Position numbers and translations under genes: made by a program
Part shown: positions 1-6,594 of the stretch, in pieces
Numbering within the stretch: the stretch's first letter is position 1
Layout: each line of letters begins with the position of its first letter
Source of the DNA: JBCCFW01 sp039029535
GTDB taxonomy: Bacteria > Acidobacteriota > JBCCFW01
DNA: 19,483 nt
Assembly: GCA_039029535.1 (NCBI GenBank)
Contig: JBCCFW010000150.1
Location: forward strand, 1 to 19,483
Direction: 5' to 3'
Notes under the pieces: generated by a model
Seen by the model: only the letters and a program-made list of their open reading frames with translations
What the model was told of the DNA's origin: nothing
Database searches by the model: none

Positions 1-422
1 ATCGACAGGTCGGAACCCTCATCCTCGTCGCGACCGGCGCCGCCGCGGTCCTCACCGTCGTGGCCCTGCTGCCGGTGCTCGGGCCCTTCGCGCCCCTGGC
101 CGGGCTCATTCCGCTGGGCATCGGGTTCGTGTTCGGCTCGCTCCTGGTCGAGATCGGCTCGGGTGAGCTCCGCGTGGCCTTCGGGCCCGGTCTCATCTCG
201 CGCACGATCGATCTCGCCGAGGTCGTGGCCGCCGAGCCCGTGCGCAACCGCATCTGGTACGGTTTCGGGATCCGCTACGTCCCGGGGCGGGTCTGGATGT
301 GGAACGTGTCCGGGCTCGACGCCGTCGAGCTGACCTACCGCTCGGGCGGACGCTTCCGCATCGGCACGGACCAGCCCCAGGAGCTGGTCGCTGCCGTGAG
401 CGAGGCCGCGCACCTGACCTGA
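1..422 (+). CDS. Partial membrane-anchored protein, C-terminal part, function unknown
   Basis: The reading frame is open from the left edge (first complete codon at base 3) to a TGA at 420-422, so the true start is probably outside the window. A GTG at 60 could start a 120-residue form but would cut into the first hydrophobic segment. The visible protein has two hydrophobic helices, one before and around base 60 (rich in Leu/Val/Ala) and one ending near SLLVEIG. A soluble tail follows with alternating beta-type sequence (GELRVAFGPG, then a Trp/Tyr/Arg-rich middle, then a segment ending FRIGTDQPQEL). Two helices followed by a compact beta domain with a final helix resembles the bacterial PH-like (bPH) layout of small membrane proteins; this is inference from fold pattern, without a motif. 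No enzymatic residues are evident. It is unlikely to share a transcript with the next gene, which has its own promoter. Confidence 0.6.
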   Translation, partial: RQVGTLILVATGAAAVLTVVALLPVLGPFAPLAGLIPLGIGFVFGSLLVEIGSGELRVAFGPGLISRTIDLAEVVAAEPVRNRIWYGFGIRYVPGRVWMWNVSGLDAVELTYRSGGRFRIGTDQPQELVAAVSEAAHLT

Positions 423-466
423 GAGACCTCTTCGGCCCGGTCCTCGAAGAGAGCTCGCTCCGTTCC

Positions 467-495
467 TTGACGCTCGTGTTGGTGTATTACATATT
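467..495 (+). promoter_or_regulatory. Sigma70-like promoter of the GntR/ABC operon
   Basis: TTGACG at 467-472 is followed, after exactly 17 bases, by CATATT at 490-495, which matches the TATAAT consensus at four of six positions. This is the only AT-rich patch for hundreds of bases. The -10 element lies in the centre of the palindrome at 475-510, the usual arrangement for a repressor that blocks polymerase binding. The first gene starts at 545 behind a strong Shine-Dalgarno (GGGAGGAA at 533-540). Confidence 0.7.
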
Positions 496-510
496 TAATA
501 CACCGACACG
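475..510. promoter_or_regulatory. Palindromic operator, GGTG-N16-CACC type, probable GntR/YtrA site
   Basis: Arms 475-489 and 496-510 are complementary at 14 of 15 positions around a 6-base centre (490-495). The inner 9-bp arms (481-489 and 496-504) are perfect: GGTGTATTA and TAATACACC. GGTG at 481-484 and CACC at 501-504 are separated by exactly 16 bases. From memory of the literature, a YtrA-subfamily GntR regulator of Xanthomonas has a GGTG-N16-CACC operator. A YtrA-type regulator is encoded 750 bases downstream in the same operon, so autoregulation is likely. Binding itself is inference. Confidence 0.75.
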
Positions 511-544
511 GACGAACCGCGTCGGCCTCGATGGGAGGAACGCG

Positions 545-1255
545 ATGAGTGAAGGGAAGCGACGTCGCCTCGGCCTGGCAGGAATGACACTGCTGCTCGC
601 GCTGCCGGTGACGGCCGGTGAGACGAGGCTGGAGGACTGGCACGTTCGGCTCGGGCTCGAGAGCCTGAACGTGCGGTGGGTCGGGCAGGACGTCGTGCGG
701 TCCTCGGACGACGGGGGCGAGGTCGTTCATGTCCTCGTCTCGCGGCGGGAGCGAACCCCGTCGTCCGAGCGGCCGGGAGCGGTGCCCGGTTCGTTCCTCG
801 GGCTCCACGTCGAGAGCCCGGCGGCCGAGCAGCTCCGCTACTCCGTCGACGTGAAGCCAGTCGGGGTGCTGGTGGCCACGCTGGTCATCGGCTGGAGCGC
901 CTTTGACGAGAGTGGGGAGCTGCTCTCCGAGGCCCACGACTACCAGGTCCTCGAGCACGACGATCCGCTGGGTCCGAACGAGCAGCGCTTCGAAGAGGTG
1001 ATCGCCGTGCCCGACGGAACGGCGGAGCTCGTCTTCTACCTGGGCAACTGGGGGATGCCGGCGATCCACGTGACCGACCTCTGGCTCGCGGCGGACTCGG
1101 GTGCGTCTTCGAGGAGAGGAGGGAGCGCGTCGTGTCGGAAGGGCGCGACGAAGGTCCTGTGCACCTACGGTCAGACCGTCGACGAGATCCGCCGACGGTG
1201 CCGTCTGGTGCCTGCTCTCGACGGCAAGCTCTCCCCGCAACTCGACGGCGAGTGA
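545..1255 (+). CDS. Exported protein of unknown function, first gene of the GntR/ABC operon
   Basis: The ATG at 545 is chosen because GGGAGGAA lies just upstream and the product then begins with a classical signal peptide: basic n-region (KRRR), hydrophobic core around residues 9-20, and a small-residue cleavage region (PVTAG, near residue 25). The predicted protein is 236 residues. The mature part is probably beta-rich: a segment around residues 95-172 (from RYSVDVKP through VIGWSAFDESGE to LVFYLGNWG) looks like a jelly-roll or carbohydrate-binding-type sandwich, but I recognise no family. Two or three cysteines near the C-terminus (CRKG, VLCTYG, RRRC) could form disulfides outside the cytoplasm. 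It is followed after two bases by the regulator gene. An exported protein ahead of the regulator suggests that it works with the transporter, perhaps as a sensor or target at the cell surface; that is inference. Confidence 0.7.
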   Translation: MSEGKRRRLGLAGMTLLLALPVTAGETRLEDWHVRLGLESLNVRWVGQDVVRSSDDGGEVVHVLVSRRERTPSSERPGAVPGSFLGLHVESPAAEQLRYSVDVKPVGVLVATLVIGWSAFDESGELLSEAHDYQVLEHDDPLGPNEQRFEEVIAVPDGTAELVFYLGNWGMPAIHVTDLWLAADSGASSRRGGSASCRKGATKVLCTYGQTVDEIRRRCRLVPALDGKLSPQLDGE

Positions 1256-1257
1256 GC

Positions 1258-1671
1258 ATGAGCACGCTTCGTCTACGCATCGACCCACGCTCCGCCACGC
1301 CGATCTACGACCAGCTCGTGCGGCAGGTGAAGAGCGCGGTGGCTGCCGGGACCTTGCCGGTGGGCGCGGCCCTGCCCTCGGTCCGGCAGCTCGCGGTCGA
1401 GCTACGGATCAACCCGAACACGGTGGCTCGTGCCTATCGCGAGCTCGAGTCGGACGGCGTCGTGGAGGCCCGGCGAGGGCAGGGGACCTTCGTCGCCGGG
1501 GAAGGACGGCCGCTCACCGCGGCTGGACGACGCAAGGAGATCGCCCCGTTGGTGGAGCAGCTCGTGGCGGAGGCGCGGCTGCTCGGTTTCGAAAGTGAGG
1601 AGCTCGTCGAGCTCGTTCGCAAGACTGCGTCGCGTCGGAGCGGTCGCAGCAAGGAGGAGGACGCGTCATGA
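1258..1671 (+). CDS. GntR-family transcriptional regulator, YtrA subfamily
   Basis: This 137-residue protein has the winged helix-turn-helix of GntR regulators: PIYDQLVRQVKSAV, then LPSVRQLAVEL, then INPNTVARAYRELE, with the wing near GVVEARRGQGTFV (about residues 10-80). The effector part is a short helical stretch of about 40-50 residues, as in the YtrA subfamily, rather than the long FadR/HutC domains. YtrA proteins are usually encoded with ABC transporters and repress their own operon. Here the gene sits two bases after the exported-protein gene and overlaps the ABC ATPase gene by four bases (ATGA at 1668-1671). A GTG at 1252 is an alternative start two codons earlier. The palindrome at 475-510 is its likely operator. 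The inducer is unknown. Confidence 0.9.
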   Translation: MSTLRLRIDPRSATPIYDQLVRQVKSAVAAGTLPVGAALPSVRQLAVELRINPNTVARAYRELESDGVVEARRGQGTFVAGEGRPLTAAGRRKEIAPLVEQLVAEARLLGFESEELVELVRKTASRRSGRSKEEDAS

Positions 1672-2573
1672 CCGTGCCGCTCATTCAGGTGCAGGACTTC
1701 AGTCATCGCTACGGGACGACCATCGCCGTCGACCGCTTGAGCTTCGAGGTGGCGCCCGGCGAGGTGGTCGCCCTGCTCGGTCACAACGGCGCCGGCAAGA
1801 CGACGACGCTCACCGGCCTGGCGGGATTGCGGTCGAGCCAGCAGGGGACCCTGCGCGTGCTCGGCCTCGATCCCTGGGAGCAGGGTGACGAAGTGCGACG
1901 TCGCACCGGCTACGTCTCGGAGGATCTCAGCTTCCACGACTGGATGACCGTGGGCGAGACGCTCTGGTATCTCGAGCAGTTCCACCCGACCTGGGACCGG
2001 CAGCTCCAGCACGAGCTCGTCACGCGACTCGAGCTCCCGCTCGACCGGAAGATCGAGGGGCTGTCCCGAGGCATGCGATCGAAGCTCGCGCTGGCCTGCG
2101 CGACGGCGTTCCGGCCCGAGGTGCTCCTTCTCGATGATCCGACCTCGGGAATCGACCCGATCGTGCGCCGCGAGTTTCTCGCCGAGGTCATCCGCCTGGC
2201 GGCGGAAGGTGGACGCGCGGTGCTCTTCTCGAGCCACGTCCTCGACGACGTGGCGCGGCTGGCCGACCGCGTGCTGTTCGTGGTGGGCGGACGCAAGATC
2301 CTCGAGCGCTCGGTGAGCGACCTGCATGAGAACGTCCGACGAGTCGTGTTGAAGGCTGACGGCGAGGTCGGTGAGCCACCCACGGAGACCGTCGCCTGGC
2401 GCCCCGATGGCGGCACGGTCGAGGCCATCGTCGATGGGTGGACGTCGGTGGAGGCGGCCTGGCAGGAGGGCCCCGCTGTCATCGAGTCGGTGGAGTCACT
2501 GAGCCTCGAAGACGTCTTCGTCGAGATCGTCAGTGCGTCGAAGACCAACGCGGCGCGGTGGAGGGACGCGTGA
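1668..2573 (+). CDS. ABC transporter ATP-binding protein, YtrB-like
   Basis: This is a 301-residue cytoplasmic ATPase of an ABC-2 type exporter. Visible motifs in order: Walker A GHNGAGKTTT (residues 38-47), Q-loop region with Glu85 in GYVSED, signature LSRGM (132-136), Walker B LLLDDPTSG (153-161), D-loop GIDP, and H-loop His190 in FSSH. The residue after the Walker B Asp, normally the catalytic Glu, is Asp157; I recall the same LDDPTSG form in other GntR-linked ABC ATPases, so it is probably a subfamily trait. The C-terminal 80 residues form an accessory domain. The start overlaps the regulator by four bases, and the stop overlaps the GTG of the permease gene (GTGA at 2570-2573), so translation is coupled. 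Substrate unknown; YtrA/B-type transporters are linked to cell-envelope stress. Confidence 0.93.
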   Translation: MTVPLIQVQDFSHRYGTTIAVDRLSFEVAPGEVVALLGHNGAGKTTTLTGLAGLRSSQQGTLRVLGLDPWEQGDEVRRRTGYVSEDLSFHDWMTVGETLWYLEQFHPTWDRQLQHELVTRLELPLDRKIEGLSRGMRSKLALACATAFRPEVLLLDDPTSGIDPIVRREFLAEVIRLAAEGGRAVLFSSHVLDDVARLADRVLFVVGGRKILERSVSDLHENVRRVVLKADGEVGEPPTETVAWRPDGGTVEAIVDGWTSVEAAWQEGPAVIESVESLSLEDVFVEIVSASKTNAARWRDA

Positions 2574-3661
2574 TTCCTCCGGTACGCAACGCGCTCGCCT
2601 GGCTGTGGTGGCGTCGCACGAGCGCCGTGGTCATCGGCTTTCCGATCCTCGTGCTCGTCCTCGCCAGTTGGCTGAAGCCGGGCCTCAACCTGGTCGTGCT
2701 GCTGGGAATCTACGGCACGGCGCTGGGAGCCTCGGGCCTGGCCGACGACCGGGCGGGGAGCTCCTGGGGCTTCCGGCGGAGCCTGCCGATCCACGGCTGG
2801 CAGGGGCTCACGGTGGAGACGACGCTCGGCCTGACGGCCTGTGCTCTCACGGGGCTCTGGGCGAGCGTGTTGCTCCTCCTCAGCTTCGGACCGCCGACCG
2901 ACGTCATGAGCCTGTCGCCTGGACGAACGACGCTGTTCTTGATCGCGACGCCCATGGTGTTTCACCTGACGGCACAGGTCGCCGCGCAGCTCTTGCCACG
3001 CGAGTCGATCCTGACCGCTGGTGGCTTCGCGCTGGGAGTGGTCTGGTCGGGGATCGTGCTCGGACCGGGTTGGGTGGCGACCGATGCCGCGCTTCCCGTG
3101 CTCGAGTGCAGCCCTTGGGCGCTCGGTGTCTGGGTGCTCGTGCCGGCGGTGCTCGTGTTCGTGCTTCCCGCGTGGACCGGCTGGTCTCCGGCGCCGGCGT
3201 TGGAACGACGTCGCAAGGTGCAGGTCATCGCCGCGCTCGCGCTCGGCGCGGTCGGTTGGCTCGTCGGCCTCGACGCGATCCTGGTCGGTCAGTCCGTCGA
3301 GTCGGGGAAGGGCTGGGTCGTGAAGAACACGGTGCGCGTCGCGCCTCGCGGGGACGCGGTGCTCTACACGGTGCTGGACCGCTGGGGTCGCCGTCATCGA
3401 GTGATCGCTCATCTCGACGGTCCCGCGGAGCCGGAGCGACATCGCCTGCGCGCCGGCTTTTCGGACAGGGAGTGGTTGGCCAATGGGGGCTTGGTGGTCT
3501 CGACACCGGTGGGAGAGCAGCTCGTGCGTGCGCCGTCCGGTCGCTTGTCGGAGCTCGGCGACGACGAACGGGTGAGTGACGGGGATGCGAGTTGGTTTCG
3601 CGTCAGCCAAGGTCGCCTTCTGCGAAGCGCTCACGTCTTGCATGGAGGAGAGGAACGATGA
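2570..3661 (+). CDS. ABC-2 type permease subunit with C-terminal extracytoplasmic or soluble domain
   Basis: The GTG at 2570 overlaps the ATPase stop by four bases and is the only start consistent with coupling; it gives 363 residues. The N-terminus carries WLWWRR before the first helix. About seven hydrophobic segments can be read, near residues 17-35, 39-57, 82-106, 120-138, 146-168, 182-202 and 217-240. Residues 241-363 form a polar, beta-rich tail (DAVLYTVLDRWGRRHRV, then LVVSTPVGEQLVRAPSG) that looks like repeated strand pairs. The gene is the membrane partner of the preceding ATPase by position and topology; no sequence signature fixes its substrate. It ends in ATGA shared with the next gene (3658-3661), preceded by GGAGGAGAGGA. 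Confidence 0.8.
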   Translation: MIPPVRNALAWLWWRRTSAVVIGFPILVLVLASWLKPGLNLVVLLGIYGTALGASGLADDRAGSSWGFRRSLPIHGWQGLTVETTLGLTACALTGLWASVLLLLSFGPPTDVMSLSPGRTTLFLIATPMVFHLTAQVAAQLLPRESILTAGGFALGVVWSGIVLGPGWVATDAALPVLECSPWALGVWVLVPAVLVFVLPAWTGWSPAPALERRRKVQVIAALALGAVGWLVGLDAILVGQSVESGKGWVVKNTVRVAPRGDAVLYTVLDRWGRRHRVIAHLDGPAEPERHRLRAGFSDREWLANGGLVVSTPVGEQLVRAPSGRLSELGDDERVSDGDASWFRVSQGRLLRSAHVLHGGEER

Positions 3662-5496
3662 AGTGGCGATTTCCGTGGGCAGTGGCCTGGATCGAGCTCC
3701 GCTCGCTCCGGATGGAGCTCCTGCTCTTCACGATCATGGCGGTCGGGGTGCTGCTCTCCTGCAAGGTGGCCGAGGTCCGAGGCACGCTCGACGAAGACGT
3801 CCCCACCGTTTTCGCCTGGGGCATCCTGATCCCCCTCGCCGGGCTCCTGCTCGGCGCCTCGACGGCGTTGGCCGGTCGTCCGTTCACGAACCGTCTTCCG
3901 GTGCGGTCGACCTACCTGATCGCGACCCTGCTCGGAGTGCGGTTGTCCCTGGTCCTCGCGCTGTCCTGTCTGGTCGAGCTGCTCGGACGTGGGCTCGGTC
4001 TCTCCTGGCAGCCGCTACCCCGGCTCCTGTCTCGGTGGGGGGAGGGCTGGGCGCCCCAGCTCCTCGGCGTGCTCACGGCGGTCATCGCGCTGTCCTGCAC
4101 CAGCGTGGTCAGCCGGTGGAAGACGCGTCCGCTGACTGCAGCAGGGCTGGGTTGCCTGCTCTCGGCCTCGGTGAGCCTCTTGTTCCTGGGTCCCGGGTTC
4201 TGGAAGCTCCACTTCGGGCTGATGCCCGTGATGACGCTGATCGTGGCGTGGCTGGTCCTCTCTGGCTCCTTCGGTGGAGTCGGCGGAGTGCAGCACGTGA
4301 CGAAGCTCAGTGGAGTGGCCGCGTTGGTCCTGATCGGAGGGCCGGTCTTGCTGTCGCATGCCATCGGCTTGCAGGCCGTCGCCGACGCTGGACGTCGAGT
4401 CGAGGCCGAGCTCGGCTCCGTCGACGACGTGATCCGGCGTCGGCCGCCGCATGAGAACAACACCCTGGCCACCGAGATGCAGCTTCGAGCCCTGCGGTCC
4501 GAGGGCCTCACGAGCCACATTGGCGAACGCTCCTTTCAGCATCGGGCGTGGCGTGATCTCCGGTGGCTGCTCAGAGGGGAGCCCGTGAGTGACGAGCGGC
4601 GACGCGAGATCCTGGCGATCCCCGACGAGCGCCCCGTCTTGCTCGGCTGGCTCCGCGACGAGCTCCTCCGCGGCGAGCCACCCCGCTACGAACGCAGCTT
4701 TCGGGAGAACACGTGGGGCTCGGGAGCGCCCGACGGGCTCCACCGGCAGCTCGGCTCGGCCCTCCTGCTCGATGCTCTGAGCGCGCTCGAAGAGGGAGAC
4801 CCCGAGCGAGCACGAGCCGACGTCCGGGCGGCCTGGGGACTCGCAGAATCGCTCGGTGACGAGCTCGGTCCCGGGGGTTGGTCTCGCTGGACGTACTGGG
4901 GACAGGCCCAGGACGAGCTCCTGGCCATCCAGTGCCACCAGGTCGCTCGGCTCTTGCCGGGGGAGATCCCCGAGGAGCTGTTCGACCTGACCAAGTTCGA
5001 GCAGTCGCAGGAGGATGGTCAGGTGCTGATGCTCGCGAGCATCCTTCATCCCGAGCCTCTGAGACGAAAGAAGCTCCAGGTGCTTTCCTGGGTTCTCGAG
5101 TTGTTCTTGGGAGGGGAGGAACGGAGAGAGCGTGCGCGCTGGGTCCAGCAGGCGCTCGACGGCCTCGGCGGTCTGAAGGAAGAGGGCACGTGCTGGGCGG
5201 AGCATCGTCAGCTCGGACCGACCAGCATCGATCCCGTCACGAGCTGGCGGACGAATCGCCGGCTCGAGCTCGAGGTCGAGCTCAGCTCACGGGTGAGCGC
5301 GCTGCGTCGGGCCCGGGAGCAGGGCCGAGGCCTCGCTTCCGTCGAGGAGCTGACTGAGTCCGAGTGTCCCGACGTGAGTTGGTCGTTCGAGCAGCAGGGC
5401 GACGGTGGGTTCAGTCTGAGCCTGACCGACGACCCATGGCGCGCGCAGGCCGCGTACTGGTCGACCTATCCACCGCTCGCTCACGAGGAGCCCTGA
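3658..5496 (+). CDS. Permease-like protein fused to a large helical extracytoplasmic domain
   Basis: The ATG at 3658 overlaps the previous stop and follows a strong Shine-Dalgarno; the product is 612 residues. The N-terminal part (about residues 20-236) has six or seven hydrophobic helices, beginning with LLLFTIMAVGVLLS and ending with AALVLIGGPVLLSHAIG, consistent with the second subunit of an ABC-2 exporter. The remaining 375 residues are polar and mostly alpha-helical. They include paired helices (LRWLLRGEPVSDERRREIL, then LLDALSALEEGDPERARAD with a TPR-like Leu/Ala pattern) and a Trp-rich stretch (GPGGWSRWTYWGQ). I do not recognise this domain. With a final hydrophobic helix directly before it, it should lie outside the membrane or at its surface. 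The gene ends one base before the stop of the convergent receiver gene. Confidence 0.72.
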   Translation: MKWRFPWAVAWIELRSLRMELLLFTIMAVGVLLSCKVAEVRGTLDEDVPTVFAWGILIPLAGLLLGASTALAGRPFTNRLPVRSTYLIATLLGVRLSLVLALSCLVELLGRGLGLSWQPLPRLLSRWGEGWAPQLLGVLTAVIALSCTSVVSRWKTRPLTAAGLGCLLSASVSLLFLGPGFWKLHFGLMPVMTLIVAWLVLSGSFGGVGGVQHVTKLSGVAALVLIGGPVLLSHAIGLQAVADAGRRVEAELGSVDDVIRRRPPHENNTLATEMQLRALRSEGLTSHIGERSFQHRAWRDLRWLLRGEPVSDERRREILAIPDERPVLLGWLRDELLRGEPPRYERSFRENTWGSGAPDGLHRQLGSALLLDALSALEEGDPERARADVRAAWGLAESLGDELGPGGWSRWTYWGQAQDELLAIQCHQVARLLPGEIPEELFDLTKFEQSQEDGQVLMLASILHPEPLRRKKLQVLSWVLELFLGGEERRERARWVQQALDGLGGLKEEGTCWAEHRQLGPTSIDPVTSWRTNRRLELEVELSSRVSALRRAREQGRGLASVEELTESECPDVSWSFEQQGDGGFSLSLTDDPWRAQAAYWSTYPPLAHEEP

Positions 5497-5497
5497 G

Positions 5498-5998
5498 TCA
5501 GCAATGGCAGTAGCTGAGGGTCTCGCAGTAGCGCGCGAGATCCGGGAGCTGGTGCTGCCGCAAGGGCTTGGGGAGACAGTCGCGGACCAGGCCGCTGTCG
5601 AGGAGTTGCTCGTGCAGCACCGGGTCGTCGCTGGCGGTGCAGGCGACGATGGCGAGTCGGTCCTCGTCGAATCCACGGTGGATGCGTTCGAGGAGCCCGG
5701 CGATGGTCTCCAGCCCGCTGCTTCGGGCCAGGCTCTGGTCCAGCAGGACGAGGCTGCGCACCCAGCGTCCGCCGACGAGGCTGTCGAAGCGCAGCGGGTC
5801 GTCGACGAGGGCGAGCAGGTCGAGCCCGTCCTCCAGCTCGAGGATGGGCGAGAAGAGGCCCGAGTCGTCGAGCATGCGACGCGTGACGAAGCGACAGAAG
5901 CTCGAATCGTCGACGATGAACGCTGGGTGACTCAAGAGAGCACGATCCTTCCCCGAGCTCGGGGCCGGCGGGGGCGTGAGGTCCCCGCGCGGAGCCAT
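5498..5998 (-). CDS. Stand-alone response-regulator receiver domain protein
   Basis: With the ATG at 5998 the product is 166 residues. All receiver landmarks are present: acidic pair Asp30-Asp31 (FIVDDSSF), phosphoacceptor Asp87 at the end of a hydrophobic strand (LVLLDQS), Thr121 (IVACTASD) and Lys144 (CLPKPL). It should therefore be phosphorylatable. There is no output domain, so it resembles a CheY-type or diffusible phosphorelay protein; no histidine kinase lies in the window. The first 21 residues are Pro-rich and unlike a receiver N-terminus. A TTG at 5935 with GGAAGGA upstream would give a 145-residue protein starting just before the first strand and is a credible alternative start. 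It ends with CHC after the last helix. It lies 36 bases downstream of the VOC gene on the same strand. Confidence 0.85.
   Translation of the reverse strand: MAPRGDLTPPPAPSSGKDRALLSHPAFIVDDSSFCRFVTRRMLDDSGLFSPILELEDGLDLLALVDDPLRFDSLVGGRWVRSLVLLDQSLARSSGLETIAGLLERIHRGFDEDRLAIVACTASDDPVLHEQLLDSGLVRDCLPKPLRQHQLPDLARYCETLSYCHC
5951..5964. repeat. 14-bp perfect palindrome next to the alternative start of the receiver gene
   Basis: CCCCGAGCTCGGGG reads identically on both strands. On the minus strand it directly precedes GGAAGGA and the TTG alternative start at 5935. If that TTG is the true start, the palindrome is a 5' leader element or operator; if the ATG at 5998 is used, it is coding sequence. 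Confidence 0.4.
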
Positions 5999-6034
5999 TC
6001 GGCGGGTGGGCGGCGTGCTTGAGCCGGTGGCAGC

Positions 6035-6487
6035 TCACGGCACGGCGGTCAGCTCTTCGAAGCGGACGACGTCGTCGTTCCAGGAGGCCACCTCGATCTC
6101 GTAGCCGCTCGGGTCGTAGACGTACCAGGAGCGGGAGTGGGGGTAGTCGACCGGGCTGTCGTAGAAGGTCTCGAGCTCCTCGCGCTGAACGGTCTCCTCC
6201 CAGGCCTCGCGATCGGTGATCCGCAGGGCGAAGTGCGAGACCGCGTGGATGCACAGTCGTCCGCGCTCGGTCCGCTCGGTGACGTGGCGGCCGGGGTTTT
6301 CGTACACGCAGAGCATGGCCTCGCCGGAGCGCAGCACGCCCCAGGGCTCGCCGTCGCGCACGGCCCGTTCGACCAGCTCGAAGCCGAAGACCCGGCGGTA
6401 CCAGTCGATGGTCTCGTCGAGGTTCTCGACGGTGAGGTTGAGGTGGTCGAGATGCTTCACGTTTCCCTTGCTCGTCCTGACGCTCAT
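6035..6487 (-). CDS. VOC superfamily (glyoxalase/extradiol dioxygenase fold) protein
   Basis: This 150-residue protein has the two beta-alpha-beta-beta-beta modules of the vicinal oxygen chelate fold. The first begins HLDHLNLTVENLDETIDWY; the second begins AVSHFALRI and ends YVYDPSGYEIEVASW. Likely metal ligands are His15, His85 and Glu132. Such proteins act on varied small substrates (methylglyoxal adducts, catechols, fosfomycin), and the sequence alone does not tell which. The ATG at 6487 follows AAAGGAGA. It is transcribed divergently from an XRE-cupin regulator whose control region (6488-6594) it shares, so that regulator may control it. The receiver gene follows on the same strand. Confidence 0.88.
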   Translation of the reverse strand: MSVRTSKGNVKHLDHLNLTVENLDETIDWYRRVFGFELVERAVRDGEPWGVLRSGEAMLCVYENPGRHVTERTERGRLCIHAVSHFALRITDREAWEETVQREELETFYDSPVDYPHSRSWYVYDPSGYEIEVASWNDDVVRFEELTAVP

Positions 6488-6559
6488 GGCGGTCTCCTTT
6501 CCGGCGGTCCGTCCGCCGACGGAGAGAAGATGGCGTCTCCTGACGCTCTGAGGACGAAA

Positions 6560-6588
6560 TTGACGATGAAAGGACAGGCTGACATCCT
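6560..6588 (+). promoter_or_regulatory. Probable leaderless promoter of the XRE-cupin regulator
   Basis: TTGACG (6560-6565) is followed after 17 bases by CATCCT (6583-6588), and the ATG at 6595 begins six bases later. That puts the expected transcription start at or within a base or two of the ATG. No Shine-Dalgarno is seen. The -10 overlaps the inverted repeat at 6573-6591. Confidence 0.5.
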
Positions 6589-6591
6589 GTC
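6573..6591. promoter_or_regulatory. Inverted repeat GACAGG-N7-CCTGTC, possible operator
   Basis: Perfect 6-bp arms at 6573-6578 and 6586-6591 with a 7-base spacer lie across the putative -10 of the regulator gene, in the region shared with the divergent VOC gene. XRE regulators commonly bind short palindromes of this size, so autorepression and control of the VOC gene are plausible. The evidence is positional only. Confidence 0.45.
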
Positions 6592-6594
6592 GTC

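Noticed and set aside
1910..3643. Long open frame on the minus strand (577 codons) opposite the ATPase and permease genes
   Set aside because: Composition is Arg/Gln/His/Pro-rich with no motifs and it lies opposite genes with clear ABC features; it is a GC-rich antisense artefact.
4015..5205. Minus-strand frame of 396 codons opposite the second permease
   Set aside because: No domain pattern and no start signal; the plus-strand frame is coupled to its operon and has membrane helices.
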